From NCBI GenBank assembly GCA_964481425.1, contig CAYZTM010000001.1, positions 62,001 through 126,000 on the forward strand: 64,000 nt of DNA. The letters run 5' to 3'. This document shows positions 24,623-33,862 of this stretch, piece after piece. The translations under genes and the position numbers were made by a program. The DNA comes from MKUN01 sp964481425. GTDB taxonomy: Bacteria; Bacteroidota; Bacteroidia; Chitinophagales; Chitinophagaceae. Under the pieces are notes generated by a model. That model was given only the letters and a program-made list of their open reading frames with translations. It made no database searches and was not told the DNA's origin. How positions within the stretch are numbered: position 1 is the stretch's first letter; each line of letters opens with the position of its first letter.

Positions 24623-27019
24623 ATGTTGCAGCAAGCTACGACCACAAAAGAAGCGAGGCTATCGTTCGAGGAATTTAAGCAGGAAGTGCTGGAAGATTAC
24701 CGCCTGGCCGTGGCCAGCCGCGAGGCAAGCCTTATGGGCCGCCGCGAGGTGCTGACCGGTAAGGCCAAGTTCGGCATCTTTGGCGACGGCAAGGAACTGG
24801 CGCAGATAGCTGCTGCCAAATGCTTCAAGCCCGGCGATATACGCGCCGGCTATTACCGCGACCAGACATTGATGTTTGCCACAGGCATGAGCGATATAGA
24901 AAAGTTCTTTTCGCAGTTGTATGCCGACCCCGATGTGGACCGCGAGCCGGCATCGGGTGGCCGCATGATGAACGGGCACTACAGCACCCGCTGGCTGGAT
25001 GCCAACGGTGAATGGAAAGACCTGACACAGGACCCCCAATCCTCTTGTGACATATCGCCCACCGCCGGGCAGATGGTACGTGCGCTGGGCCTTGCGTTTG
25101 CATCAAAGATGTACCGCAATGTGCAGGAACTCCAACACGGTTTTGAGAAATTCTCCAACAAAGGAAATGAAGTAATATTCTGTACCATAGGCGATGCTTC
25201 CACTTCTGAAGGATTGTTTTGGGAAAGCGTGAATGCTGCAGGCGTGCTGCAGGTGCCACTGGCCATATTCATATGGGATGATGGCTATGGTATATCCGTA
25301 CCGCGCAAATACCAGACCACCAAGAGCTCCATATCGGAAGCGCTGGCAGGCATGCAATGGAATGAGCGCAAGGGCGGTATCAATATTTACACCGCCAAGG
25401 GCTGGGACTATGCCGGCCTGGTGGAGACCATACAGCGTGGTATAGCGCGCGTGCGCGAAACACATATACCTGCCATATTCCACATACAGGAAGTAACACA
25501 GCCGCAGGGACACTCTACATCGGGTTCGCATGAGCGCTACAAGACCAAAGAGCGCCTGGAGTGGGAAAAGGAAATGGACTGCATCGTGCGCATGCGCGAC
25601 TTCATAGTGACCAACCAGATAGCCGATGAGGCTGTAGTGAACGAGATAGAAGAACAGGCCCGGCAGGAGGCACGCAATGCCAAACAAAATGCATGGAATG
25701 CCTTTATCACTCCTATACGTGAGCAGATACAACAGGCTACCACAATGTGCAACCAGGTGGTGTACGAGGGTGGCGAACATGCCGCTGAGATAGCCACGTT
25801 GCTGCAGCAACTCAATGCCATAAAGGAACCCATCCGCAAAGATGTAATGCAGACCCTGGGCAAAGTACTGGCCCTGGTGAGTGGCGACAGCGATGCCGTA
25901 AGGGCCCTGCGCAACTTCTATGATTATCTTTTACAGGATAACAAAGAGAAGTTCTCATCGCATTTATATTCAGAGTCGCGCCACTCGGCCATGAAGGTAC
26001 CCGAAGTGCAGGCCATGTATGTGCCCGATGCGCCCGTGGTGAATGGCTACGAAGTGCTGAATAAATTCTTCGATCATACTTTTGGTTCCAATCCTGCTGT
26101 ATTTGCCTTTGGTGAAGACCTGGGCAAGATAGGCGACGTGAACCAGGGCTTTGCCGGCCTGCAGGACAAGTACGGCGAGCTGCGCATATTCGATACCGGC
26201 ATACGCGAGGCCTCCATCATAGGGCAGGGTATAGGCATGGCCATGCGCGGCCTGCGCCCCATAGCCGAGATACAATACCTCGACTACCTGATATATGGCC
26301 TGCAGCCCCTGAGCGACGATGTGGCTACCATGCTGTACCGCAGCCGCGGCGGGCAGAAGTGCCCGCTCATAGTGCGTACCCGCGGCCACAGGCTCGAGGG
26401 CATCTGGCACAGCGGCTCACCTATGGGCATGATACTGAACAGTGTGCGTGGTATGTACCTCTGTGTGCCCCGCAATATGGTGCAGGCGGCAGGTATGTAC
26501 AATACACTGCTGCAAAGCGATGAGCCCGGCATAGTGGTGGAATGCCTCAATGGCTACCGCCTGAAAGAAACGCTGCCTTCTAACCTTGGCCGTTTCACTG
26601 TTCCCTTCGGCATACCCGAAGTGGTGCAGGAGGGTGAGGACGTGACCATCGTATCATATGGCTCTACGCTTAGGGTCATCGAGGAAGCCATGGAGCACTA
26701 CCTGGCCCCTAAGGGCATATCTTGCGAACTGATAGATGTACGCACCCTGTTGCCTTTCGATATCAACCACATGATCGTGGAGTCGCTGAAGAAGACCAGC
26801 CGTATTGTGTTCATAGATGAGGACGTGCCCGGCGGCGCCAGCGCCTATATGTTCCAGCAGGTAATGGAGAAACAGAACGGTTTCCGCTGGCTCGATGTAG
26901 CCCCGCGTACCATTACGGCTCAGGCCCACCGCCCCGCATACGCTACCGATGGCGACTACTTCTCAAAACCCAATGCCGAGGATATAGCTAAGGTGATAGA
27001 GGAGATGATGGCAGAATAA
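24623..27019 (+). CDS. 2-oxoacid dehydrogenase E1 component, fused alpha and beta subunits
   Basis: A 798-residue thiamine-diphosphate enzyme that decarboxylates a 2-oxoacid and acylates the E2 lipoyl domain. The alpha half (about 1-440) has GYYRDQTLMFA, the TPP motif IGDASTSEG with its Asn in the FWESVNAAG segment, and DDGYGISVP. The beta half (about 460-798) has FGEDLGK, FDTGIREASIIGQGIGMAMRGLRPIAEIQ and FIDEDVPGGAS. In Bacteroidota this fused form is usually annotated as branched-chain 2-oxoacid or general E1. Substrate is not decided and no E2 or E3 gene is adjacent. It has its own promoter and terminator. Confidence 0.92.
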   Translation: MLQQATTTKEARLSFEEFKQEVLEDYRLAVASREASLMGRREVLTGKAKFGIFGDGKELAQIAAAKCFKPGDIRAGYYRDQTLMFATGMSDIEKFFSQLYADPDVDREPASGGRMMNGHYSTRWLDANGEWKDLTQDPQSSCDISPTAGQMVRALGLAFASKMYRNVQELQHGFEKFSNKGNEVIFCTIGDASTSEGLFWESVNAAGVLQVPLAIFIWDDGYGISVPRKYQTTKSSISEALAGMQWNERKGGINIYTAKGWDYAGLVETIQRGIARVRETHIPAIFHIQEVTQPQGHSTSGSHERYKTKERLEWEKEMDCIVRMRDFIVTNQIADEAVVNEIEEQARQEARNAKQNAWNAFITPIREQIQQATTMCNQVVYEGGEHAAEIATLLQQLNAIKEPIRKDVMQTLGKVLALVSGDSDAVRALRNFYDYLLQDNKEKFSSHLYSESRHSAMKVPEVQAMYVPDAPVVNGYEVLNKFFDHTFGSNPAVFAFGEDLGKIGDVNQGFAGLQDKYGELRIFDTGIREASIIGQGIGMAMRGLRPIAEIQYLDYLIYGLQPLSDDVATMLYRSRGGQKCPLIVRTRGHRLEGIWHSGSPMGMILNSVRGMYLCVPRNMVQAAGMYNTLLQSDEPGIVVECLNGYRLKETLPSNLGRFTVPFGIPEVVQEGEDVTIVSYGSTLRVIEEAMEHYLAPKGISCELIDVRTLLPFDINHMIVESLKKTSRIVFIDEDVPGGASAYMFQQVMEKQNGFRWLDVAPRTITAQAHRPAYATDGDYFSKPNAEDIAKVIEEMMAE

Positions 27020-27046
27020 TTCAGAACGTTTATAAATATTGTAAAA

Positions 27047-27068
27047 GCCCCGTCAGGGGCTTTTTTAT
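27047..27068 (+). terminator. Rho-independent terminator of the E1 gene
   Basis: AAGCCCC GTCA GGGGCTT followed by TTTT, a classical terminator 28 bp after the stop and 5 bp before the end of the convergent gene. Confidence 0.95.
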
Positions 27069-27072
27069 ATCG

Positions 27073-28059
27073 TTAATTTTTTGTCAGCTGTACGAATACT
27101 GTATTCTTACCTTTTTGGATATTGATGATATATACCCCTGCCTTAAGTGAACGCACATCCACAGCCTCATACCTCTCGCCCACACTAAATTGCTTCAGCA
27201 CCTGCCCGCTGATATTTATAATAGTCCCGCTTACAGGGTAAGTGGCTGCATCAATATACAGGTATGCTCCCGCTGGGTTGGGATAGATACTGATCGCTTT
27301 ATTGCTTGCAATGCCCGGTACACTCATCGCAGGCTGCAGGTTAGCAGAGCGGGCTACCTGCACCATAGTATTATCTGTTTGCTGGGCCATCACCAGCGCA
27401 TAGGCCCTGTGTATATCCTGTACACCGCCCAGGCTGATGTTCCGGGTATACACCAGTGAGTCCCCAATATTCGCAGGGGCCGCAATACGCATTGGTTGCG
27501 CTCCAAAGATGCTGTGGCGGAACACATCGTACTGTACGGTCTCTCCGTTATTGGCCGCGAAGAAAAGTGTGTCCTCCGCTATGGCCCCGTACAGCAGCAG
27601 GCTGTCTATACTGCTGGTATCCACCTTCCTGATGACCATGCGCACCATAATGGCAGTATCGGCCACAGAGCTTACATCGGCCTGCATATAGAACGATGTG
27701 GTTTGTCCCAACTGGCTTTGGTAGATGTTCGGGTCGGTATAATTGGTAGGCGGCAGAACATTGCCTTGCACTACCAGTCGCGGAGTAGCGCCATATATGC
27801 CATAGTAGTTGGTACGGGCGTCCTGCTCGGCCACGTTTTGCTGGCTCAGCGGGCAGGCCGTATAGGGTGCGCTGGGATAGTAGGCTATATGCAATACGCC
27901 GGGAAAACTGAACAGGTTATTATACAGCCCGGGGTTGTTATTAGCGCATACGCTGCAATATGTATTGGTGAAGTGCTCTGCCAATACCTGTTTCGGCACC
28001 TGCTGTGCTGCAGCGCCCAGGCTGCTGAGCAAAAGGACTATGTAGGTACAGATCTTCAT
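27073..28059 (-). CDS. Secreted Omp28-like thioredoxin-fold protein with T9SS sorting domain
   Basis: A 328-residue exported protein: signal peptide MKICTYIVLLLSSLGAAA, then an Omp28-type thioredoxin-like domain with the redox motif CSVC (Cys35 and Cys38) in HFTNTYCSVCANNNPG. A beta-sandwich follows (about 120-230). The T9SS type-A sorting domain begins at ISIYPNPAGAYLYID and ends VFVQLTKN. It should be delivered to the cell surface. A disulfide or redox role is suggested by the CxxC but not shown. It converges on the E1 gene and is divergent from mnmH. Confidence 0.85.
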   Translation of the reverse strand: MKICTYIVLLLSSLGAAAQQVPKQVLAEHFTNTYCSVCANNNPGLYNNLFSFPGVLHIAYYPSAPYTACPLSQQNVAEQDARTNYYGIYGATPRLVVQGNVLPPTNYTDPNIYQSQLGQTTSFYMQADVSSVADTAIMVRMVIRKVDTSSIDSLLLYGAIAEDTLFFAANNGETVQYDVFRHSIFGAQPMRIAAPANIGDSLVYTRNISLGGVQDIHRAYALVMAQQTDNTMVQVARSANLQPAMSVPGIASNKAISIYPNPAGAYLYIDAATYPVSGTIINISGQVLKQFSVGERYEAVDVRSLKAGVYIINIQKGKNTVFVQLTKN

Positions 28060-28153
28060 GTATGGCGTTTATTGCAATTTACGAAGAAATGAGGGCTTGG
28101 GTTTGTACCTGCTGCTTTAGCAGGTACATTTCGTATCTTTTCGGCCTGTTTTT

Positions 28154-29215
28154 ATGGCTATACAGAGATCAGGTATTGAAGATTTCCTGCCGCTGGCAGA
28201 TGCGCACCTCGTGCTTGATGTGCGCAGCCCGGGCGAGTACAGCCATGCACATATCCCCGGTGCATACAGCCTGCCGCTCTTCAGCGATGAGGAAAGGAAA
28301 GTGGTAGGTACCGCTTACAAGCAGCAAAGCCGCGAGGATGCCATCAAGATAGGGCTCGATTATTTTGGGCCAAAGATGCGCAGCATGGTAGAGGAGGTAG
28401 AGACCCTCTTACAGCAGAAGAAAGCGAAAGACAAGACCATATTGGTTCACTGTTGGCGCGGTGGCATGCGCAGTGCGGGCGTTGCATGGCTGCTCGATCT
28501 GTATGGCTTTAAAGTGTACACCCTGGTAGGGGGCTACAAGGCTTATCGCCATTGGGTATTACAACAGTTCGCTAAGTCTTATCCCTTTGTCATACTCGGT
28601 GGTTATACCGGCTCGGGCAAAACGGAAGTATTGCAGCAGTTGAAAAAACGGGGAGAGGCCATTATAGACCTCGAACAGGTGGCAGCTCATAAAGGTTCCG
28701 CATTCGGGGCATTAGGTATGCCCGCGCAGCCCACGCAGGAGATGTTCGACAACCTGCTTGCTAAAACACTGCACGATGTGATGCATCAGGCGCCGCACCA
28801 TATATGGCTCGAGGATGAGAGCCAGCGTATTGGCTTGGTGAACCTTCCCAATGCTTTTTGGGACAGTATGCGTAGCGCACCTGTTTATTTTCTTGATGTA
28901 CCTTTCGAAGAGCGGTTGAATTACATTACGATGGGCTACGGTAAGGCGAAGAAAGAAGAGCTGGTTAATGCCATCATCCGCATACAAAAACGCCTCGGAG
29001 GGCTCGATACGAAAAATGCCATCAACTACCTGCTCGAGAACAACTACAAGGAATCGTTCAGGATACTGCTGCGCTATTACGATAAATATTATAACAAAGC
29101 CCTGCAGAACAGGGAGCACTGGGACGAGCTGGTAACAAAACTGCCATGTGAAAAAGTAGATGCAAAAGCAAATACATCTTTGGTTCAGTCCCGCTTTAGC
29201 GACATAAAAAACTAA
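28154..29215 (+). CDS. mnmH: tRNA 2-selenouridine synthase
   Basis: A 353-residue enzyme (also SelU/YbbB) that replaces sulfur by selenium in 2-thiouridine at the tRNA wobble position using selenophosphate. The N-terminal rhodanese domain has LDVRSPGEYSHAHIPGA and the catalytic Cys100 in VHCWRGGMRS. The C-terminal P-loop domain has GGYTGSGKT at residues 149-157 and LEDESQRIG. Length is close to E. coli MnmH (364). It is followed 3 bp later by selD, which makes its selenophosphate substrate, so the two form an operon. Confidence 0.95.
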   Translation: MAIQRSGIEDFLPLADAHLVLDVRSPGEYSHAHIPGAYSLPLFSDEERKVVGTAYKQQSREDAIKIGLDYFGPKMRSMVEEVETLLQQKKAKDKTILVHCWRGGMRSAGVAWLLDLYGFKVYTLVGGYKAYRHWVLQQFAKSYPFVILGGYTGSGKTEVLQQLKKRGEAIIDLEQVAAHKGSAFGALGMPAQPTQEMFDNLLAKTLHDVMHQAPHHIWLEDESQRIGLVNLPNAFWDSMRSAPVYFLDVPFEERLNYITMGYGKAKKEELVNAIIRIQKRLGGLDTKNAINYLLENNYKESFRILLRYYDKYYNKALQNREHWDELVTKLPCEKVDAKANTSLVQSRFSDIKN

Positions 29216-29218
29216 ACA

Positions 29219-30274
29219 GTGAGTGAAGAAATTAAACTAACGCAATATGCCCATGGCGCCGGTTGTGGCTGCAAGATTGCCCCCTCGGTACTGGAGGAGA
29301 TATTGAAAACAGGTACTCCGCCCATTACCAGCGATAAACTTATGGTAGGCAACAGTAGTAAAGACGATGCGGCAGTGTATGATCTGGGCAATGGTACAGC
29401 GCTTGTGGCCACCACCGATTTCTTTATGCCCATAGTAGATGATGCCTATGATTTTGGCCGTATTGCTGCGGCAAATGCCATCAGCGATGTATATGCCATG
29501 GGGGGCAGGCCTATACTCGCCCTTGCCATCTTAGGCTGGCCGGTAGATAAATTACCTGCGGCACTTGCACAAAGAGTGCTCGATGGGGCCCGCGCCATTT
29601 GTGCAGAGGCAAACATCCCCCTGGCAGGCGGGCATAGCGTAGATACTACCGAGCCTGTTTTCGGCCTTGCTGTAAATGGTCTTTTGAATATCGGCGACCT
29701 TAAGCAAAACAATACTGCTAAGGAAGGCGACCTGCTTTTCCTCACCAAGCCCTTGGGCACAGGCATCCTTTCTACGGCCCAAAAGCGCGGCTTGCTGAAA
29801 GAGAAAGAACTGGAGCAACTAACAGTGCAGATGACGCAGCTCAACAAAGCAGGCGAGGCGCTGGCTAAGATACCGGGCGTACATGCTATGACCGATGTTA
29901 CCGGTTTTGGCCTGCTGGGCCATGCCATAGAGATGGCGGAGGGAAGTAAACTATCTGTTGCCTTATATTATTCCAAATTGCAGGTGCTCGATGGCGCAAG
30001 GGAATACCTGGCCCAAAGAGTGATACCCGATGCTACCTACCGCAACTGGAACAGCTACAGTACTAGAACATCCTTCGATGCAGGCGTAAATGTAATGGAA
30101 GCATTCAGCCTTTTACCTGACCCCCAGACCAATGGCGGCTTATTGATCGCTGTTGCACCTGCCGCCGTAGCGGAGGTGCTAAGAATATTGCAGCAGTACG
30201 GGTTGGAAGGATATACGGAACCTGTTGGTGAAATGATCACCCCCAACGAGAAGACCGTAATAGTTAAAACATAA
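29219..30274 (+). CDS. selD: Selenide, water dikinase (selenophosphate synthetase)
   Basis: A 351-residue ATP-dependent enzyme making selenophosphate from selenide. The active-site segment GAGCGCK carries Cys16, equivalent to E. coli Cys17, and Lys19. The residue is encoded as an ordinary Cys codon (TGT), so no selenocysteine is needed. Then come DDAAVYDLG, the ATFD-like TTDFFMPIVDD metal site, and LAGGHSVDTTEPVFG. The start is GTG at 29219, 3 bp after the mnmH stop. No selA or selB is seen in the window, so selenium use here is explained by tRNA modification. Confidence 0.95.
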   Translation: MSEEIKLTQYAHGAGCGCKIAPSVLEEILKTGTPPITSDKLMVGNSSKDDAAVYDLGNGTALVATTDFFMPIVDDAYDFGRIAAANAISDVYAMGGRPILALAILGWPVDKLPAALAQRVLDGARAICAEANIPLAGGHSVDTTEPVFGLAVNGLLNIGDLKQNNTAKEGDLLFLTKPLGTGILSTAQKRGLLKEKELEQLTVQMTQLNKAGEALAKIPGVHAMTDVTGFGLLGHAIEMAEGSKLSVALYYSKLQVLDGAREYLAQRVIPDATYRNWNSYSTRTSFDAGVNVMEAFSLLPDPQTNGGLLIAVAPAAVAEVLRILQQYGLEGYTEPVGEMITPNEKTVIVKT

Positions 30275-30305
30275 AAAAACAGGGGCTGCATTTGCAGCCC
30301 CTGTT
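30271..30305. terminator. Shared bidirectional terminator between convergent genes
   Basis: A perfect 13-bp stem AACAGGGGCTGCA / TGCAGCCCCTGTT with TT loop (30278-30305). On the minus strand it is followed by seven T, fitting the NlpC gene end. On the plus strand it follows selD by 3 bp. Confidence 0.88.
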
Positions 30306-30322
30306 ACTATAAGATGTTTTTG

Positions 30323-31030
30323 CTAACCATTATCGTTGTTGCGCAGCACCCGCCCTGCACCGGCAAAGTAGCGCTGCCAGTACTCGTCGTTCAGGTTGCT
30401 GATCATTACACCCTGGCTGAGCGATGCATGTACAAAGTAGTTGTTCACCAAATAGATACCTACGTGCGAGATACGCCTGTGGTGAATGTGGAAGAACACC
30501 AGGTCGCCTTCGCGCAGGTGGTTCAGGTTTTTCACCAGGTCTACAGACTGGAATTGTTCCAGGGCTGTGCGTACCACATCCGTACCAAATACATCCTCAT
30601 AAAGGCGCTGCACGAAAGCGGAGCAGTCTATACCCGATTTATCGGTACCCCCGTAGCGGTAGCGCACCCCGTACCATTCGTCTATGAACTTATACAAAGA
30701 ATAGTTGCAAAGCATATTGGGCAGTACGCCCAGCATGCTGGCATATTTCTTTTTGAGGGTATTACCTTCCGATGGATTGATCTTTGCAGCTTCCCTGTCA
30801 TGCTCGCGGTCAACAGGCGTCATTGTGATACCATTATTAATGGAAATGTCGCTATTGGTTTTCGCACCGAGGCTGATATCATTGATAAAATGCGGCTTGT
30901 TCGAAGAAGCATAAGCGGGTGCTTCTTCATCGCCCAAAAATGAAGTTAAAGACTGGTTACTGCTGCAGCTCGTGGTAAGCATCAACATGGTCATACATGC
31001 AGCAGCAAGGCCTGTTCTCAAGTGTTTCAT
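30323..31030 (-). CDS. NlpC/P60 family lipoprotein, cell-wall hydrolase
   Basis: A 235-residue protein from the ATG at 31030 (ATG 31036 is an alternative). A lipoprotein signal ends in the lipobox LTTSC with Cys22. A linker of about 85 residues precedes a C40 peptidase domain: YRYGGTDKSGIDCSAFV with catalytic Cys136, His189 in RRISHVGIYL and third residue His201 in YFVHASLSQGV. It would cleave peptidoglycan stem peptides at the outer or inner membrane. It resembles the small outer-membrane Spr/MepS-like endopeptidases. It is convergent with selD and shares a terminator. Confidence 0.9.
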   Translation of the reverse strand: MKHLRTGLAAACMTMLMLTTSCSSNQSLTSFLGDEEAPAYASSNKPHFINDISLGAKTNSDISINNGITMTPVDREHDREAAKINPSEGNTLKKKYASMLGVLPNMLCNYSLYKFIDEWYGVRYRYGGTDKSGIDCSAFVQRLYEDVFGTDVVRTALEQFQSVDLVKNLNHLREGDLVFFHIHHRRISHVGIYLVNNYFVHASLSQGVMISNLNDEYWQRYFAGAGRVLRNNDNG

Positions 31031-31140
31031 CAGCATGTTCAAGATTAACGTTCGCGAAAATAGCCAAAAAACTTTTACGAGTCAAGCGTTTACACGATTT
31101 ATTCACACATAGATAATAGTACTCAAGTGGTTGTTTTTCA

Positions 31141-31177
31141 ATAAAATAGCGGCCTCATTCTAAAATGAGGCCGCTAT
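31141..31177 (-). terminator. Terminator of the lipoprotein gene
   Basis: A 14-bp perfect stem ATAGCGGCCTCATT/AATGAGGCCGCTAT (31146-31177, CTAA loop) followed on the minus strand by TTTTAT, 19 bp past the stop. Confidence 0.85.
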
Positions 31178-31195
31178 AATTCTGAATGTCAGGCC

Positions 31196-31711
31196 TTATT
31201 CGGCTACAAAATATCTTTCGAAGAAGTAGTTCACTCCGTTCACAACATAGGTGCCCGTTACATGGAATTTACTGTCGTCCATGCTCACTATGAACCAATC
31301 TATATCATTACCGGGTACACCGAAGTTCTTAATGTACACATAGCGCTGGTCACCGGTTACCGACCAGGTAAAGTCTATTTGTGCTGGTGTGGCAGTAGCC
31401 TTACCCAGCGGGCGTTTGATGGTAGTGTCGGTGCCATTATTGCCGGTAGTGTCCGGGTTTACTACTACCTGTGTGTCGCCACAGGTAACATTGGCCTCAT
31501 AGCCATATTCATCGCCCTTGAATATCCAGTAGTTGTCAGCCTCGCAATCATTCAGCGGTACGTCGGCGCCATTGATGGTTTGCGATTGCAGGTGCCACTT
31601 GTGGTTGCGTAGCGTTTCGAACCTTTTACCGTATTTCTCGGTCTTTTTGCAGGCGTTGAGTATCATGGCAACAGCTGCTACGGTAAATATGACGAATACT
31701 ATTTTTTTCAT
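31196..31711 (-). CDS. Hypothetical lipoprotein, possibly lipocalin-like
   Basis: A 171-residue protein with a signal peptide and lipobox LNAC (Cys21), so it is likely a lipoprotein. The mature part begins with RNHKWHLQSQTINGADVPLNDCEADNYW and has alternating aromatic and Gly-rich strands, resembling the small lipocalin-like domain proteins of Bacteroidota. An internal stretch rich in T, N, D and G (about 85-100) looks like a flexible loop. I do not recognise a specific family. It is monocistronic, with its own terminator. Confidence 0.75.
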   Translation of the reverse strand: MKKIVFVIFTVAAVAMILNACKKTEKYGKRFETLRNHKWHLQSQTINGADVPLNDCEADNYWIFKGDEYGYEANVTCGDTQVVVNPDTTGNNGTDTTIKRPLGKATATPAQIDFTWSVTGDQRYVYIKNFGVPGNDIDWFIVSMDDSKFHVTGTYVVNGVNYFFERYFVAE

Positions 31712-31868
31712 TGTGTGATGTTTTCGCCGTTAAAAATATATAAAATGCTAATTCAATTAAACTTTTTTGATGTCAAAAACATCTTATTAACAAACAGGCC
31801 TTAAAAGTTTGAGCCACGTTACCATTTTGCTGTTTGCAAGAACGTAACGTGGCTCTCCCTTAGTTTAG

Positions 31869-31940
<72 letters not shown>

Positions 31941-31950
31941 ATGTGGAGTG

Positions 31951-31958
31951 CAAAGGTA
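31951..31958 (-). promoter_or_regulatory. -7 promoter element of tRNA-fMet
   Basis: Minus-strand TACCTTTG matches TAnnTTTG exactly and ends 11 bp before the tRNA 5' end, the distance expected for a transcript starting just before the mature tRNA. Confidence 0.65.
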
Positions 31959-32032
31959 TGTCTATTAACCGTAGCAAACAAGTTGTTTTCGCTTTTTGTT
32001 TGCGATGTCGGTGCTTATTGGTTTTACAGGAG

Positions 32033-32040
32033 TATTTTTG
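32033..32040 (+). promoter_or_regulatory. Putative -7 promoter element of era
   Basis: TATTTTTG matches TAnnTTTG, only 7 bp before the era ATG at 32048. Initiation here would give a nearly leaderless mRNA. Confidence 0.45.
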
Positions 32041-32047
32041 TGCACTT

Positions 32048-32935
32048 ATGGATGCAGCGCACAAAGCCGGTTTCGTGAACATCTTTGGTCCGCCTAATGC
32101 GGGGAAGTCCACCTTGCTCAATGCTCTTTTGGGCGAGCAACTGGTCATCACATCGCATAAGGTACAGACCACCCGGCACCGTATACTGGGAATATTGACC
32201 GAGCCGGGCTACCAGGTGGTTTTCTCAGATACTCCCGGTATCATTGCGCCTAAATACAAACTGCACCAGCGCATGATGCAGCAGGTGAAGAACGCTCTTG
32301 AGGATGGTGATGTGGCCCTGCTGGTACACGATATTACCGAGCCACTGGAGCAACTGGAGATCGCTGCAGGCATGTTGAAACTAAAGGTGCCGACCTTGTT
32401 ATTGCTCAATAAGGCCGATCTTTTAAAAGACAAAAAGGAAATTGAAGAAAAGATACAGCCCTTTGCAGCGAAATTCCCCGGCTGGAAGATATTGCATGTC
32501 TCAGCGAAGACGAGATCCAATATGGATAAGATAATGCCATTCATATTGGAGCATTTGCCCGAGGCGCCGCCTTATTACCCCGAGGACAGTATGTCGGATA
32601 GGCCGGTACGCTTCTTCGTTAGCGAGCTGATACGCGAAGAGATATACAATCTCTTCCATGAAGAGATACCGTACCACGCTGCGGTTATCATTCAATCGTT
32701 CGAGGAGAAGGAAACCCTTGATGTGATAAAGGCCGAGATCATAGTAAGCCGGGAAACACAGAAGGGCATCATTGTTGGCAAGGGCGGCAGTATGATAAAG
32801 CAACTGGGCATTAATGCCCGTAAAAAGATAGAAGAGTTCCTGCAGCGCAAGGTACACCTGGAGCTATTTGTAAAAGTGCGGCCCAAGTGGCGCGACAATG
32901 ACAACTACCTGCGCGAATATGGTTACAATGGATGA
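32048..32935 (+). CDS. era: GTPase Era
   Basis: A 295-residue essential GTPase that binds 16S rRNA and helps 30S maturation. G1 is GPPNAGKST (residues 14-22), G3 is FSDTPGI and G4 is LNKADLL. A C-terminal KH domain follows with VGKGGSMIKQLG. The frame is open upstream to 31943 but that part overlaps the tRNA promoter, and Era proteins begin close to the G1 loop, so the ATG at 32048 (MDAAHKAGFVNIFG) is chosen. It overlaps the next gene by 8 bp. Confidence 0.97.
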   Translation: MDAAHKAGFVNIFGPPNAGKSTLLNALLGEQLVITSHKVQTTRHRILGILTEPGYQVVFSDTPGIIAPKYKLHQRMMQQVKNALEDGDVALLVHDITEPLEQLEIAAGMLKLKVPTLLLLNKADLLKDKKEIEEKIQPFAAKFPGWKILHVSAKTRSNMDKIMPFILEHLPEAPPYYPEDSMSDRPVRFFVSELIREEIYNLFHEEIPYHAAVIIQSFEEKETLDVIKAEIIVSRETQKGIIVGKGGSMIKQLGINARKKIEEFLQRKVHLELFVKVRPKWRDNDNYLREYGYNG

Positions 32936-33833
32936 GTCGAAGGTTGTCATACAGCCATTGAATAGAGAATGGTATGGTACCGATGTATCTTCTGTAGATA
33001 TGCTTCGACTTGACCTGCTCGATCCCGTCATCTCCGGCAACAAATGGTACAAATTGAAGTACAACCTGCAATTTGCTGCACAACAGGGCTATAAAAGCGT
33101 ACTCACTTTTGGTGGGGCTTATTCCAATCACCTGGTTGCAACCGCAGCTGCAGCCGCACAATACAATATATCATCCATTGGCATCATAAGGGGCGATGAT
33201 GGTCATGAGCTGAGCCCGACGCTTATGGCCTGTAGTGAATATGGTATGCAACTGCATTTTGTAACTCGTGGGGAGTACAAACGAAAGACCGAACAGGCAT
33301 GGTTGCAGCAGCTAGCTGAAAGATATGATTTCCCCTTTATCATACCTGAAGGCGGTGCCAACGAACAGGGTAGGGCAGGTGTCGCAGACATTGCAGCTTT
33401 GATACCTGCTTCCTATACACATATAGGTGTATCTGTTGGAAAAGGGACTACATTTGTTGGCTTACGAAATGCTTTACCAATCGAACAGCACTTACTGGGC
33501 TTCGTTCCCATGAAGAATGGCGTTTACCTAAAGGATGAGCTATGGCTGAATATTGAGCAGGGAAAGGACGATAACTGGGCGTTTTTCGATCGCTGGCATT
33601 TTGGTGGCTTCGGTAAATGGAATGACGATCTGCTGGCCTTCATGAATGAGTTTTATCGCCTCAACAATATTCCCCTCGATATGGTATATACCGCTAAAAT
33701 GATGTACGGCATAACTGATCTTTTAAAAGAACAGTATTTCCCGCGCGATGCCAATATACTTTGCATTCATACAGGCGGCTTGCAGGGTAATAGTACAATA
33801 GCGGGTATGCTGGACTATAATAGCGGCATTTAA
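32928..33833 (+). CDS. PLP-dependent deaminase, D-cysteine desulfhydrase/ACC deaminase family
   Basis: About 301 residues from the ATG at 32928, overlapping the era stop by 8 bp; the frame opens at 32898. It is a fold-type II PLP enzyme. The PLP Lys is in the N-terminal ISGNKWYKLKYNL motif, and FGGAYSNHLVA binds cofactor or substrate with its Asn and Ser. GVSVGKGTTFVG is the phosphate-binding loop. Bacteroidota members are annotated as ACC deaminase or D-cysteine desulfhydrase, and substrate cannot be decided. The overlap suggests translational coupling with era. Confidence 0.86.
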   Translation: MDESKVVIQPLNREWYGTDVSSVDMLRLDLLDPVISGNKWYKLKYNLQFAAQQGYKSVLTFGGAYSNHLVATAAAAAQYNISSIGIIRGDDGHELSPTLMACSEYGMQLHFVTRGEYKRKTEQAWLQQLAERYDFPFIIPEGGANEQGRAGVADIAALIPASYTHIGVSVGKGTTFVGLRNALPIEQHLLGFVPMKNGVYLKDELWLNIEQGKDDNWAFFDRWHFGGFGKWNDDLLAFMNEFYRLNNIPLDMVYTAKMMYGITDLLKEQYFPRDANILCIHTGGLQGNSTIAGMLDYNSGI

Positions 33834-33862
33834 ATATTATCTTGTGCCTATAACAACAGCAC

